A DNA stretch of 64,000 nucleotides. Origin: JBGPHT01 sp041484525 (GTDB lineage Bacteria > Acidobacteriota > Terriglobia > Bryobacterales > Bryobacteraceae). The first letter of the stretch is position 1. Each line of letters begins with the position of its first letter. Shown here piece by piece: positions 24,868 through 34,136 of the stretch. Made by a program: the position numbers and the translations under genes. Location of the stretch: assembly GCA_041484525.1 (NCBI GenBank), contig JBGPHT010000002.1, forward strand, positions 57,932 through 121,931, given 5' to 3'. The notes beneath the pieces were generated by a model. The model saw nothing but the letters and a program-made list of their open reading frames with translations, had not been told where the DNA came from and did not search any database.

Positions 24868-26589
24868 TCACTGCTGTACTGGAATGAAGATGCCGCCTTG
24901 GCTCTGGACTCCACCGGCCGTGGCGACTACCAAAGCATCTCCGCCGGGGAGGCCCGCTGGAACGATCACATTCAACTGATACAATCCGACGGAGGTCAGT
25001 CCCGCCCAGAGGACTACCGAATCGAGCCCCCCAATCGTGACTGTTACCGCCGCTACTGTTGGGTATGCGTCGAAGAACACTTGGCCAGGGGGTGGAGTTG
25101 GATTGACTGGTCCGAATCCGGCGGCATAGACTTCCACGATGTCACCCGCTCTTGAGGGCCGGGACGGGACACCGGCCCCCAATGCGTTGATGGGGGCTAC
25201 GTAGATGGCGGTGCTGTTAGGCCCGGACGGCAGGATGGCTGCAACGTACTTCTGGTCCGGTGGTGAGAAGGTGAACAACGCGGGCGAGTAGATTTCGATC
25301 TGGGTCAAGAAAGCCCCACTAGCAGAACCACCATTTGTGACAACAACCTTCGCTGGGCCGGTGGTAGTCTCATCCGGGGCCAAAACGTTGATCTGTGTCG
25401 GACTGATGTACTCCACAAATGCAGACTTGCCGTTGATAGTCACGCTCACCCCATCAAGGCTCAATGGCAGTTTGCCTCCAATGATGTCGGATGCCCCCCA
25501 GGTTCGACCAGAGAGGGGCGGGGCGAGATTCGCGCCGTAGATCGCCACCCAAGAATTACCCTGAATCGTCCGAAGGTATTCATCCGCGGCATTCCCAACC
25601 GCAGCGATGGTAGGCGTAGGGAAAACGAGGGCTGCACGTCCAATCTTTCTCGCCACCCCAGAGATTTCAGTGAACCACAGCGCCCCATCTGGACTGAGGG
25701 TGATGGCCTTGGGAACCATGCTTGAGTCGGGAAGATCGTACCTAGCCATGGGTCCCGCTGAGGTAATTCTCCAAATCCTAGCGCTACCCCCTTGCTCGGT
25801 GAACCACACCCCGCCATCCGTCCCCCTCGCGATACCGCCAGCACTGGCGAAGGGTTTCGAGAGCTGGAGGTCGTACCAACTAATCGTGCCGCCAGTCGTG
25901 ATGCGCCCAAGCCTTGAGCCAAATTGGGTGAACCAGAGGGCGCCGTCCGGCCCTGCCGTGATCTGGGTGGAGTTGTAGAGAACCAACGGGAGGGCGAATT
26001 CGGTTATCACCCCGGCCATTGTAATTCGACCGATCTTGTTCGCACCGTATTCAACAAACCAGATCGCACCATCCGGCCCGGCAGCGATCCCATAAGGGCC
26101 GCTATTAGGAGTCGGAGTGGCGTACTCCGTGATGTCACCCGCAGTAGTGATCCGACCAATCTTGCTGCCGACCCCACCTTTGTTTTCGGTGAACCAGAGT
26201 GCGCCGTCCGGCCCTGCCGTGATTCCCATGGGGCCGCTGATCGGCGTTGGAATCTCATATTCCGCGATTGCCCCTGACGGGGTTATCCGCCCAATTTTGT
26301 TTCCGCTGAATTCAACAAACCAGATCGCACCATCCGGCCCGGTAGTGATACCCTGAGGGCTACTGTTGAGCGTCGGAGTGGCATACGCTGTAACCGCACC
26401 CACAGTAGTAATTCGCCCGATTTTGCTGGAATCCGAAACCGTAAACCAAATCGCACCGTCCAGCCCGGCAGTAATGTAGTTCGGGTTGAAACCGAGGGTT
26501 GAGATCGGGTACTCGGTAAAAGTGATAGACTGCGCCGATGAAATTGTGGCTAAGCTCAGCAGTAATGCCGCCAAGCGGAAGTGATTCAT
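24868..26589 (-). CDS. secreted Vgb-like beta-propeller with TIGR03437-like C-terminal domain
   Basis: The 573-residue protein has a signal peptide (MNHFRLAALLLSLATISSAQ). Seven or so propeller repeats follow with the consensus I-T-x-G-P-D-G-A-x-W-F-x-E and K-I-G-R-I-T, as in streptogramin B lyase (Vgb) relatives. From about residue 330 a different domain follows (IAAVGNAADEYL...VYAAGFGPVNP...YQLNVIVPAGLPGGDA), the same C-terminal module seen in three other proteins here. The His-rich catalytic pattern of true Vgb is not evident, so a lyase function should not be assumed. Likely a cell-surface or secreted binding protein. Confidence 0.8.
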   Translation of the reverse strand: MNHFRLAALLLSLATISSAQSITFTEYPISTLGFNPNYITAGLDGAIWFTVSDSSKIGRITTVGAVTAYATPTLNSSPQGITTGPDGAIWFVEFSGNKIGRITPSGAIAEYEIPTPISGPMGITAGPDGALWFTENKGGVGSKIGRITTAGDITEYATPTPNSGPYGIAAGPDGAIWFVEYGANKIGRITMAGVITEFALPLVLYNSTQITAGPDGALWFTQFGSRLGRITTGGTISWYDLQLSKPFASAGGIARGTDGGVWFTEQGGSARIWRITSAGPMARYDLPDSSMVPKAITLSPDGALWFTEISGVARKIGRAALVFPTPTIAAVGNAADEYLRTIQGNSWVAIYGANLAPPLSGRTWGASDIIGGKLPLSLDGVSVTINGKSAFVEYISPTQINVLAPDETTTGPAKVVVTNGGSASGAFLTQIEIYSPALFTFSPPDQKYVAAILPSGPNSTAIYVAPINALGAGVPSRPSRAGDIVEVYAAGFGPVNPTPPPGQVFFDAYPTVAAVTVTIGGLDSVVLWAGLTSVGLYQLNVIVPAGLPGGDALVVATAGGVQSQGGIFIPVQQ

Positions 26590-26616
26590 GGGTCGTGTTC
26601 CTTACGCCCCGCATGG

Positions 26617-26811
26617 CTAGCGGCCTGATCGCGCGGCGGCACTGGCAGCGGCAGCTTTCTTTGCGATTGCTTTCCGCCGTTCCGGTGAGAGGCTGGAGGC
26701 GCGCGCGGCGGCACCGTGGCTGGCAATCTCGCTACGGCGCTGGGTCGACAGTTTCTCGGCCCGCAACCTTGCGAGTTTCACCGCGGCAGGGTTCTTCGCA
26801 CTCTTAGCCAT
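26617..26811 (-). CDS. small Ala/Lys/Arg-rich protein
   Basis: This 64-residue, very basic protein reads MAKSAKNPAAVKLARLRAEK...LSPERRKAIAKKAAAASAAARSGR. It resembles a widespread group of tiny basic proteins built on 'NPAAVxLGRxxxxKA...LSxExRxxIARKAAxARW', whose function is unknown; nucleic-acid binding is plausible from charge alone. The tandem palindromes at 26826-26872 begin only 15 bp upstream of its start, where its promoter should be. Confidence 0.6.
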   Translation of the reverse strand: MAKSAKNPAAVKLARLRAEKLSTQRRSEIASHGAAARASSLSPERRKAIAKKAAAASAAARSGR

Positions 26812-26825
26812 CTGAATTACATTCT

Positions 26826-26872
26826 AGCTTGCGGAAGCAAGCTTAGCTTACTTGCTTCCGCAAGTAAGCTAA
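26826..26872. repeat. tandem nested palindromes, candidate operator
   Basis: AGCTTGC-GGAA-GCAAGCT (26826-26843) is a perfect 7-bp palindrome. It is followed by TTAGCTTACTTGC (26843-26855), TTCC and its exact complement GCAAGTAAGCTAA (26860-26872), a 13-bp perfect palindrome. The two loops (GGAA and TTCC) are complementary too, so the central 14-bp blocks also form one larger inverted repeat. The site lies in the divergent region between the small basic gene and the NtrC-type regulator. Confidence 0.7.
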
Positions 26873-27112
26873 TATTGAGGACGGCAAGAGCAGTGGGGTA
26901 TGGGGTAGCCGCGAAGAATCAGCAAACGGCAAAAAGAGCCGATGATCGCGTGAGACGCGAACGGTGCTGCCCGAGGGGTGTTCCCTGCGTCCCACAAGCG
27001 GACACTTTCGAGCCCTTCGATAGCAAGCTAACTCTTTTGCAGGCAACTAAATAGCATCTGGTCCCTCAAGTGCCAGTGTTTGTGCGCTCAATTGCGGTAT
27101 GAATAGAACTTG

Positions 27113-28483
27113 ATGAAATCATCCGATTCCCGTACTCCATGCATCCTGGTTGCCGACGATCAGCCCGATGTCCTCGAAGCCTTGCGCTTCCTGGTGAAGG
27201 GCGAGGGCTACACGGCCGAGACCGTGAACTCGCCGCCGGCCGTGATCGACGCCGTGGAATCGCGGGACTTCGATGCGGTCCTCATGGACCTGAATTACAC
27301 GCGCGACACCACGTCGGGGCAGGAAGGGCTGGAGTTGCTCATTCGCGTATTGGCGCTCGATTCCACATTGCCGGTGATCGTGATGACGGCGTGGGGCTCG
27401 GTCGAGCTCGCGGTCGAGGCCATGCGGCGAGGCGCGCGCGATTTCATTCAGAAGCCGTGGGACAACGCGCGGCTTTCGGCCATCCTAAAAACGCAGATCG
27501 AGCTGGGGCGGGCTCTCCGCAAAGGGCAGAGGCTGGAAGCTGAGAATCGCGCTCTGCGCGCTGAACGCTTCCCGCAATTGATCGCGAGTTCGGCGGCCAT
27601 GCGGCCGGTTCTCGACGTGATTTCGCGCGTCGGCCCTTCCGACGCCAACGTCCTCATCACCGGCGAAAACGGCACCGGCAAGGGGCTGGTGGCGCAAACG
27701 CTGCACGCCGTCTCGCTGCGCTCCACACGTCCGCTGGTAACGGTAAACACCGGCGGCCTGGCGGAGGGAGTTTTCGAAAGCGAGCTGTTCGGACATGTGA
27801 AGGGCGCGTTCACGGACGCCAAATCCGACCGTGTAGGCCGCTTTGAGATGGCCGACGGCGGCACGCTTTTTCTGGACGAGATTGCCAACATCTCGCAGGG
27901 GCTGCAGTCGAAGCTGCTGCGCACCATCGAGACAGGCGAATTCGAGCGCGTGGGATCTTCGAAGACGCGCCGCGTGGATGTGCGCGTGTTCTCGGCGACT
28001 AACGCCGACCTGGGCGTGGAGGTGGCCGAGGGCCGCTTCCGGCAGGATCTCTTATTCCGCCTGAACACGATCGAGATCCGCCTGCCGCCGATGCGCGATC
28101 GGCGCGAGGATATCTCGGTGCTGGCCGCGCACTTCCTTAGACAACACGCCGACCATTACCGCAAACCGCTCACGGGCTTCGACGAGGGAGCCATTAAAGC
28201 GCTGCTAGCGCACTCCTGGCCGGGCAACGTCCGCGAGTTGGACCATGCCGTGGAGCGAGCGGTCCTGATGGCGCAGGGCGATACGATCCGCGCCGGCGAC
28301 CTTGGGCTGCGCGCGGGCCGCGAAGGACCGCCGCGGCTGGAGGAGATGAGCTTGGAAGACGTGGAGGCGCTGCTGATCAAGAAGGCGCTGGCGCGCTTCA
28401 ACGGCAACGTCAGCCACGCGGCGAACGCGCTCGGCCTGAGCCGGAGTGCGCTGTATAGGCGTCTACAAAGGTATGGTTTATAG
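27113..28483 (+). CDS. sigma-54-dependent response regulator (NtrC family)
   Basis: ATG 27113 gives 456 residues: a receiver domain (LVADDQPDV, phospho-acceptor Asp in VLMDLNY, Lys in FIQKPWD), an AAA+ domain with Walker A GENGTGKG, the sigma-54-contacting GAFTDA loop, Walker B GGTLFLDEI, and a C-terminal Fis-type HTH (VSHAANALGLSRSALYRRLQRYGL). It activates sigma-54 promoters when phosphorylated. The cognate kinase follows 32 bp downstream. Confidence 0.94.
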   Translation: MKSSDSRTPCILVADDQPDVLEALRFLVKGEGYTAETVNSPPAVIDAVESRDFDAVLMDLNYTRDTTSGQEGLELLIRVLALDSTLPVIVMTAWGSVELAVEAMRRGARDFIQKPWDNARLSAILKTQIELGRALRKGQRLEAENRALRAERFPQLIASSAAMRPVLDVISRVGPSDANVLITGENGTGKGLVAQTLHAVSLRSTRPLVTVNTGGLAEGVFESELFGHVKGAFTDAKSDRVGRFEMADGGTLFLDEIANISQGLQSKLLRTIETGEFERVGSSKTRRVDVRVFSATNADLGVEVAEGRFRQDLLFRLNTIEIRLPPMRDRREDISVLAAHFLRQHADHYRKPLTGFDEGAIKALLAHSWPGNVRELDHAVERAVLMAQGDTIRAGDLGLRAGREGPPRLEEMSLEDVEALLIKKALARFNGNVSHAANALGLSRSALYRRLQRYGL

Positions 28484-28515
28484 TGAGCGCCCCGCGGCCT
28501 TACGGTCGGTAGCCA

Positions 28516-29856
28516 ATGGAAGACAGCCCGCAAGAAAAAATAGCGCGCTTGAGCCACGAAGGACGCGTGGTGTTGCTGGCGCTGCTGGCTGGATTGCCCG
28601 GGTCCCTCACCGCCCTGATCATGCTGTGGACCGAGGATCACACGGCCAAGGTCCAGTGGACTCTCACGGTGGTAATCGTGCTGGCGTGGGTGGGGTTCGC
28701 GGCGGCGGTGCGGGAGCGCGTGGTGTTTCCGCTGCAGACTCTCTCGAACCTGCTGGGCGCGCTGCGCGAAGGCGACTTTTCGGTAAGAGGCCGCTCGCCG
28801 AGGCCGGACGATGCGCTGGGTGAAGTCATGCGCGAGGTCAACACGCTCGGCAGCACGCTGCGCGAACAGCGGCTGGGGGCGATGGAGGCGACCACGCTGC
28901 TGCGCACGGTGATGCGCGAAATCGACGTAGCCATCTTCGCGTTCGACGAGCGCGGGCGGCTGCGCCTGGTGAACCGCGCCGGCGAGCGACTGCTGGCGAT
29001 GCCGCCGGAGCGGCTGCTGGGACAGACGGCGGAAGAAGTGAATCTCGAAACCTGTCTGCATGGGCCGGAGCAAAGCACTTTGCAGGCGGTCTTCCCGGGC
29101 GGTGCGGGACGTTGGGGCGTCCGCCGAACGCGGATTCGCGAGCGCGGACTGCCGCTGGAACTGGTGGTGATTTCGGATCTTACGCAAGCTCTCAGCGAGC
29201 AGGAACTGCAGGCCTGGCAGCGCCTGGTGCGGGTGCTCGGCCACGAGCTGAACAATTCGCTCGCGCCCATCAAATCCATCGCCGGCAGCCTGGAGAGCAT
29301 CATCTCACGCGAGGTTCTGCCCGACGATTGGCGCGACGACATGCGGCGCGGCCTGAACGTGATCACGTCGCGCTCCGAGAGCTTGAGCCGGTTCATCGGC
29401 GCCTATGCGCGGCTGGCCAAGCTGCCCCGTCCGCAACTGCAGCCGCTCGAGCTGGCGCCGTGGGTGGGGCGGGCGGCGAGTTTCGAAACGCGCCTGCCGG
29501 TGGCAGTGGAACCGGGGCCGCCGATGACGGTTCAGGGCGATCCCGACCAGCTCGAACAGGTGCTCATCAACTTGCTGCGTAACGCCGCCGATGCATCGCT
29601 CGCGACCAACAGCGACTCGGTGCGCGTCGGCTGGCGGCGCGATGGCAGCATGCTCGAAGTCTGGGTGAAGGACGAAGGGCCGGGCCTGTCGAGCACGGCG
29701 AACCTCTTCGTTCCGTTCTTCACGACGAAGCCGGGAGGATCGGGAATCGGGCTGGTGCTGAGCCGCCAGATTGCCGAAGGGCATGGCGGCGCACTGATGC
29801 TCGAGAACCGGAAGGACGGTCCGGGATGCGTGGCGCGGTTGCGGCTGCCGGCGTAG
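28516..29856 (+). CDS. membrane sensor histidine kinase (NtrY/AtoS-like)
   Basis: The 446-residue protein has two transmembrane helices (about 17-37 and 48-66) with almost no periplasmic loop, then a HAMP-like segment, a PAS domain (IFAFDERGRLRLVNRAGERLL), a HisKA-type motif VLGHELNNSLAPIKSIAGS and a catalytic domain with NLLRNAADA, VKDEGPGL and GSGIGLVLSRQIAEGHGG. It pairs with the NtrC-type regulator immediately upstream. The tiny external loop suggests sensing in or near the membrane. Confidence 0.92.
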   Translation: MEDSPQEKIARLSHEGRVVLLALLAGLPGSLTALIMLWTEDHTAKVQWTLTVVIVLAWVGFAAAVRERVVFPLQTLSNLLGALREGDFSVRGRSPRPDDALGEVMREVNTLGSTLREQRLGAMEATTLLRTVMREIDVAIFAFDERGRLRLVNRAGERLLAMPPERLLGQTAEEVNLETCLHGPEQSTLQAVFPGGAGRWGVRRTRIRERGLPLELVVISDLTQALSEQELQAWQRLVRVLGHELNNSLAPIKSIAGSLESIISREVLPDDWRDDMRRGLNVITSRSESLSRFIGAYARLAKLPRPQLQPLELAPWVGRAASFETRLPVAVEPGPPMTVQGDPDQLEQVLINLLRNAADASLATNSDSVRVGWRRDGSMLEVWVKDEGPGLSSTANLFVPFFTTKPGGSGIGLVLSRQIAEGHGGALMLENRKDGPGCVARLRLPA

Positions 29857-29878
29857 AGTGGCGGCCGCCCGGCGGATT

Positions 29879-32086
29879 CTACCGGTCGCCCACGAAGTTC
29901 AGTTTGATCTCCGTTTGCGCCTCGACGGCCTGGCCGTTGAGGATGGTCGGGTTGTAGACCCACTGCGAAACGGCGTCGGTCGCGGCCTTGACGAGCATCG
30001 GATGACCCTTCACGACTTTGATGTTCTTCAGCCGGCCGTTGGTGCCGATGGTGGCGGCCAGAATGACCTCGCCCTTGGCGCCGGCCTGCTTGGCCAGTTT
30101 GGGATACTCGGGCTCCTTGCGATAGCTGAGGACCGCCTGCTTCAGATTGCCGCCGCTAACCAGGGCCGCCTTTTGCGGGGTGGGCGCCTGCTGCACGGGG
30201 GCCGGTTGTACCGGCGGAGGCGGGGCCGGTGCGGAAGGCGCGGAGACTGAGTTCAGGTTCAGTCCGGGAACAGATCCGGTGGCAACGCCTGCGACACCCA
30301 CGGTGGGGGCGCTATCCAGGTCCGTCGGCCGCGTGGGCCGCAACCGCGTCGAGAGCGAAAGCGAATCGGTGTTGAACGGCTTCAGAGGCGCTCCGGCGCT
30401 GGTCGGCTTCACCTGTTCGACTATGGGCTGCTCGACCGGCGCTTCCACGACAGGCTTACCATTAACCGGAGTGGTGGGCGTGGCTGGGACGACGTTGTTC
30501 GCAGGCTTGGCGGCGTTCGGCCCGGTCTGGCTCTGGTCGACGAGCGGCGACGGCCGGCTGTTCAATGCGCGGAAGGACGCGGTGGTGATCTTGGACGGGT
30601 CCGTGCCCGTGACTTCCATGCGGAAGCCCACGTCGGACGTGGACGGCGTGTACATGATGCTGCCGGTTTTGAGCTGTTCCAGATCCATCTTCACATCTTC
30701 GTGCTGATCGCCATCGGTGATCGAGAGCACGGCGCGGCTGGCACTGCGAATAGTATCCGCATCCTGGTTCCAGGTGAGGAGCAGTCCGGTAGCGGTGCGC
30801 TCGACACGCAATTGCAGGGGCGACGTATCCTGGGGAACCACGCGCGTCTTGGAAGAATGGCGCATGAATCCGGGGTAGACAAACAGCAGAACGAACAGCA
30901 GGATGGAGGCTGCGGCGGCGCCGATCAGCTTCACGACCTTGGTGCTGCGGGGAGGCGCGACAGCCGCATTGGTCTCCAGATCCCGTTCCTTGGCTGTCGA
31001 AGGCGCGGCAGCCGCCGGCAGTGGCGGGAGCGCAGGCTTGGCTGCAGCGGGAGTCTTGATTACCGGCTTTTCCTCTGGAGCTTTCTCGATCTTCCTCTCA
31101 GGCACGGGCGCCGATTTGAGGGCCGGCACGGACCCGGATGCGGGTTTCGGAGCCAGAGCCGGAGGCGCGGGCGCGGTCTTGGCAATCGGAGCAGCAGGAG
31201 CGGGAGCAGTCGCGGGTTTGGGCGGCGGCGCCGGCGCGGCTTTGGCCGCGGGCGCGGGTGCGGGTGCCGGCGGTGGGGCAGACTTGGCAACCGGCGCCGG
31301 AGGCGGCTCGGGCGCCTTCACCGGTGCGGCTACTTCGGCGGGCTCGGGCAGCGCCTCCGGAGCAACCGCGCCGCCAAGCGGACCGGGCAGTGAGATCTCG
31401 CGGCGTGACGCTATGGGAACGATCTGCGCGCGTGTCGCCGTCCTGGGCGCCAAAAGCGCAGAGCTGGCGGTGTTGACCGGGGCCTCCGGCTTGGCCGGCG
31501 CTGTCTCAGCAGCCTTGCCACCCGACAACTGCGAGGACCGGAACTGAAATTCCAGCGGGCTCGCATCGCCCTTGACCTGTCCGTCCTCCCAAATGAAGAT
31601 GCCGGCGGTCGATGCTTTGCTGGCGAACGGCCGGATCAGCAGCGCCACCTGATGCGGGTCGCGAAACTTCAACTGAAAGAATCCGAGATCCTCGGGATCG
31701 AGCGACAGTCCCTTGCGCGTGTGGCTGCGGAAAAATCCGACTACGCGCGCGCGCTTCTGCTCGATGGCCCGCTCGAAACGGCCCATGTCGGCGTCCGACA
31801 ATCGGTAGAGCGGTCCGCGGCTGTAATCGCAGGCGATCAGTTCGTATTCGTCGAGCGTGACGATCATGGGAGTGCCCGGGGAGTTGCTGCCCAGCAAAAC
31901 TCCGCCGATCTCGGATCCTCGCGAGCTCAGCGAACGGAAATTCTCGACCGCTTCATTCTCCAGTCGGTCGATCAGCGCGAGCGGAATCCGAACGGACACC
32001 GGCTTCTGCGGAACTTCCCAGGAAAAACAGGGGCCCGCGGCGGTTTGCAGGTCAAAACGTTCTGCACGCGCGGTCGATTCAGTCAT
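29879..32086 (-). CDS. TonB-family protein with N-terminal JAB/MPN-like domain
   Basis: The 735-residue protein has an unusual layout. Residues about 30-185 resemble a JAB/MPN fold (SEIGGVLLGS; VVGFFRSHTRKGLSLDPEDLGFF), but the zinc-binding H-x-H is R-S-H. A long Pro/Ala-rich linker follows (about 190-370), then one transmembrane helix (VVKLIGAAAASILLFVLLFVY), a beta domain, a second linker and a C-terminal TonB domain (EPEYPKLAKQAGAKGEVILAA...AVSQWVYNPTILNGQAVE). The JAB-like part should be cytoplasmic and the TonB part periplasmic. No exbB/exbD adjacent. Confidence 0.82.
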   Translation of the reverse strand: MTESTARAERFDLQTAAGPCFSWEVPQKPVSVRIPLALIDRLENEAVENFRSLSSRGSEIGGVLLGSNSPGTPMIVTLDEYELIACDYSRGPLYRLSDADMGRFERAIEQKRARVVGFFRSHTRKGLSLDPEDLGFFQLKFRDPHQVALLIRPFASKASTAGIFIWEDGQVKGDASPLEFQFRSSQLSGGKAAETAPAKPEAPVNTASSALLAPRTATRAQIVPIASRREISLPGPLGGAVAPEALPEPAEVAAPVKAPEPPPAPVAKSAPPPAPAPAPAAKAAPAPPPKPATAPAPAAPIAKTAPAPPALAPKPASGSVPALKSAPVPERKIEKAPEEKPVIKTPAAAKPALPPLPAAAAPSTAKERDLETNAAVAPPRSTKVVKLIGAAAASILLFVLLFVYPGFMRHSSKTRVVPQDTSPLQLRVERTATGLLLTWNQDADTIRSASRAVLSITDGDQHEDVKMDLEQLKTGSIMYTPSTSDVGFRMEVTGTDPSKITTASFRALNSRPSPLVDQSQTGPNAAKPANNVVPATPTTPVNGKPVVEAPVEQPIVEQVKPTSAGAPLKPFNTDSLSLSTRLRPTRPTDLDSAPTVGVAGVATGSVPGLNLNSVSAPSAPAPPPPVQPAPVQQAPTPQKAALVSGGNLKQAVLSYRKEPEYPKLAKQAGAKGEVILAATIGTNGRLKNIKVVKGHPMLVKAATDAVSQWVYNPTILNGQAVEAQTEIKLNFVGDR

Positions 32087-32311
32087 TGCATGGCCTCCGG
32101 ATGCACCGTCGTCACAAGTTGGTGCTTGCGACGATGATTTTAACTGATCCCGGCCGGTTTTTTTAGAGCTTTTTCTTGCCTGTTAACCAAAATTAGCAAC
32201 GATTTTTTGGAAATAATAACTATAGATAACATCAAGCGTCTCAAATGCTAACGTTCGATAACATTTCCACGCTGCCGCCATTTATTCTAGTAATTCTCCT
32301 GTAAAGTCTTA

Positions 32312-32317
32312 TATAAT
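32312..32317 (+). promoter_or_regulatory. candidate -10 box very close to a start codon
   Basis: A perfect TATAAT lies 10 bp upstream of ATG 32328 in an AT-rich divergent region. No ribosome site precedes the ATG (gtccccgaa). If this hexamer is the -10, the transcript would start about 4 nt before the ATG and be almost leaderless. No good -35 is seen. Confidence 0.35.
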
Positions 32318-32327
32318 TGTCCCCGAA

Positions 32328-34136
32328 ATGAGCGCGAGAACGTGCCAGCTCTGCGGCAAGCCGTTGAGCAGGATTTGGGTAGGCTCCGGCGACGATTTTT
32401 GTTCGCGGGAGCACCGCAACCAGTATCGCTTGCGCAAGGGCATGGACCGCCTGCTCGAGGACAACAAGGTGGCCACGCTCATGCGCCGCCGCGAGCAACT
32501 GAAGCCGCTGTCCGCGTCCTGCCTGGTCGCCTCCGCGCAAACTCCGCGCATGTTTTCGCGCGCGCAAATTCCCACGCGGCCGCGCGCCCTGGCGCTGTTT
32601 TCGGCCGCCATCCGCATTCGTGCGACAGCGAAAATCTCTCCCAAGAAAGAACGATTTCTCCGTTTGAAATCGACGCTGCCGGCGCGCGGCGCCAAGCGGC
32701 CGGCGCAAGAGGCGGCGGGCCGTTTCCATGCGCGCTCCTCGGCCCTGGCGGTGCCGCGCCGCGAAGTGCGGATGCAAGTGGACCTGCCGCGCGCCCAGCT
32801 CAGCGTACTTCGCTACGCCGCGAAGGGCACTCCCGGAACGCGGCGCGAGTTCGGGATTCTGCGGCAGCAGCCGCTGCGTCTGCATCTGGAACCGGGATGT
32901 ATCCAGTTGGACCCCGCGCAGAGCCCGGGTACACGATTCAACGGTGGAACGCAGAAGGCGAAGATCGTGCCGGCCTCGGGCCGGGCGCTGCGCGTGTCGA
33001 GTGGCGTGGGATTCCGCGTCCCCCCGCTGCGCGTCGCCCCACGCACGGCGGTTCTGCCGCTCCCGCGCGGTTTGAGTTTACACGAGAGAGCGTCCCTGGC
33101 CTTGCCGGCTTCCCGCCGGTTTCCGGCCGCCGTGCGAACTGCCGGCCAACCGGGCGACGGCCTGATGCAGTTGCCCGTCGGCTCGTCGGATTTGAACAGC
33201 AGGAAAGGCGGTGTGCCGGCGGCGGCATTCGCCTGGCCTGGCGCCGTGCCCCCGCCCAAGCCGCGGCTGGCAGCAGGCACCGTCCCCGCCGCGCGGCCCG
33301 GAGGAATGCCTTGGGTGCCGAACGGTCCGATGGACGCGTTCGACCGGCGGCACAACGGTTCGGCGGCGCGCGCGGGCTTCTCGGATTCCGTAGAACTGCG
33401 GTTGTTCACGGTGCCGCCTGCGCCCGTGGCCGGCGCGCAGGATCCGCAGGTGGGCGTGGCGCTCTTCGTGCCGCAGGATACCCCGTTCGCTCGACCCTCG
33501 TTTGCCCTCATGGGCACTCTCGGGGGAGTCGCCGCCACGTCGTCGCAGGCAAGCCCGCCGTCAGCGGCGGCGACGGAGCACACTCCGGCTCCCGTGGTCA
33601 TCGTGCCGGTAAAACTGGAAGAGCACTTCGACACTGGCTGGGGCAACTGGCTGGGTGAGATGGCGGAATGGAAATTGGATGCAGCGGGCGTGCGCACCGG
33701 ACCGCTCGCGCTGTTCGTGCCGTCGCTCGATTTGAAAGATTACGATCTGGAATTCCTTACGCGCATCGACAACCGGAGCGTCACTTGGGTGTATCGCGCG
33801 GAGGACTTCGACCGGTATTACAAGGCCACCATCGAGGCTGTTCCCGGCGGAGGCTTCGAGCTCTCGCACTGCATGGTGACCCAGGGTGTGGCGGAAGGAG
33901 CGGTGAGCGTGCCGCTGCCCAAGCCGCCGGGCGCCAAGAAGTCTTTCCCGGTGCGTACATCGGTCCGGGGAAATGAGTTTTGCGTATGGGTGGACGGCGA
34001 GCTCGTCGCCACCTGGACCGACGACCGCATTGCGGCCGGCGGCATCGGATTCATCGGAGCGTCCGACGATCGGGCGCGGTTGTACTGGGTCAGGCTCTCG
34101 ACAACGGGCACTCCCGGTAAGGAGCATCAAGTATAA
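32328..34136 (+). CDS. zinc-ribbon protein with C-terminal lectin-fold domain
   Basis: The 602-residue protein starts with a zinc-ribbon-like motif CQLCGKPL ... FCSREHRNQYRLRKGMDRL (residues 6-42). A long Arg/Pro/Ala-rich low-complexity region follows (about 60-430), then a domain of about 180 residues (EEHFDTGWGNWLG...DLEFLTRIDNRSVTWVYRAEDFDRYY...FCVWVDGELVATWTDDRI...GIGFIGASDD) with the concanavalin-like/LamG fold pattern. There is no signal peptide, so the combination is odd for a lectin-type domain. Its stop shares one base with the start of the TPR gene (TAATG), so they act together. Confidence 0.6.
   Translation: MSARTCQLCGKPLSRIWVGSGDDFCSREHRNQYRLRKGMDRLLEDNKVATLMRRREQLKPLSASCLVASAQTPRMFSRAQIPTRPRALALFSAAIRIRATAKISPKKERFLRLKSTLPARGAKRPAQEAAGRFHARSSALAVPRREVRMQVDLPRAQLSVLRYAAKGTPGTRREFGILRQQPLRLHLEPGCIQLDPAQSPGTRFNGGTQKAKIVPASGRALRVSSGVGFRVPPLRVAPRTAVLPLPRGLSLHERASLALPASRRFPAAVRTAGQPGDGLMQLPVGSSDLNSRKGGVPAAAFAWPGAVPPPKPRLAAGTVPAARPGGMPWVPNGPMDAFDRRHNGSAARAGFSDSVELRLFTVPPAPVAGAQDPQVGVALFVPQDTPFARPSFALMGTLGGVAATSSQASPPSAAATEHTPAPVVIVPVKLEEHFDTGWGNWLGEMAEWKLDAAGVRTGPLALFVPSLDLKDYDLEFLTRIDNRSVTWVYRAEDFDRYYKATIEAVPGGGFELSHCMVTQGVAEGAVSVPLPKPPGAKKSFPVRTSVRGNEFCVWVDGELVATWTDDRIAAGGIGFIGASDDRARLYWVRLSTTGTPGKEHQV

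Noticed and set aside
24868..26589. Streptogramin resistance (vgb) call
   Set aside because: Only the propeller repeat pattern is shared; catalytic residues are not evident and the C-terminal module is foreign to Vgb.
26716..27054. 112-codon plus-strand frame over the palindrome cluster
   Set aside because: Overlaps the small basic gene antisense and has no ribosome site or plausible composition.
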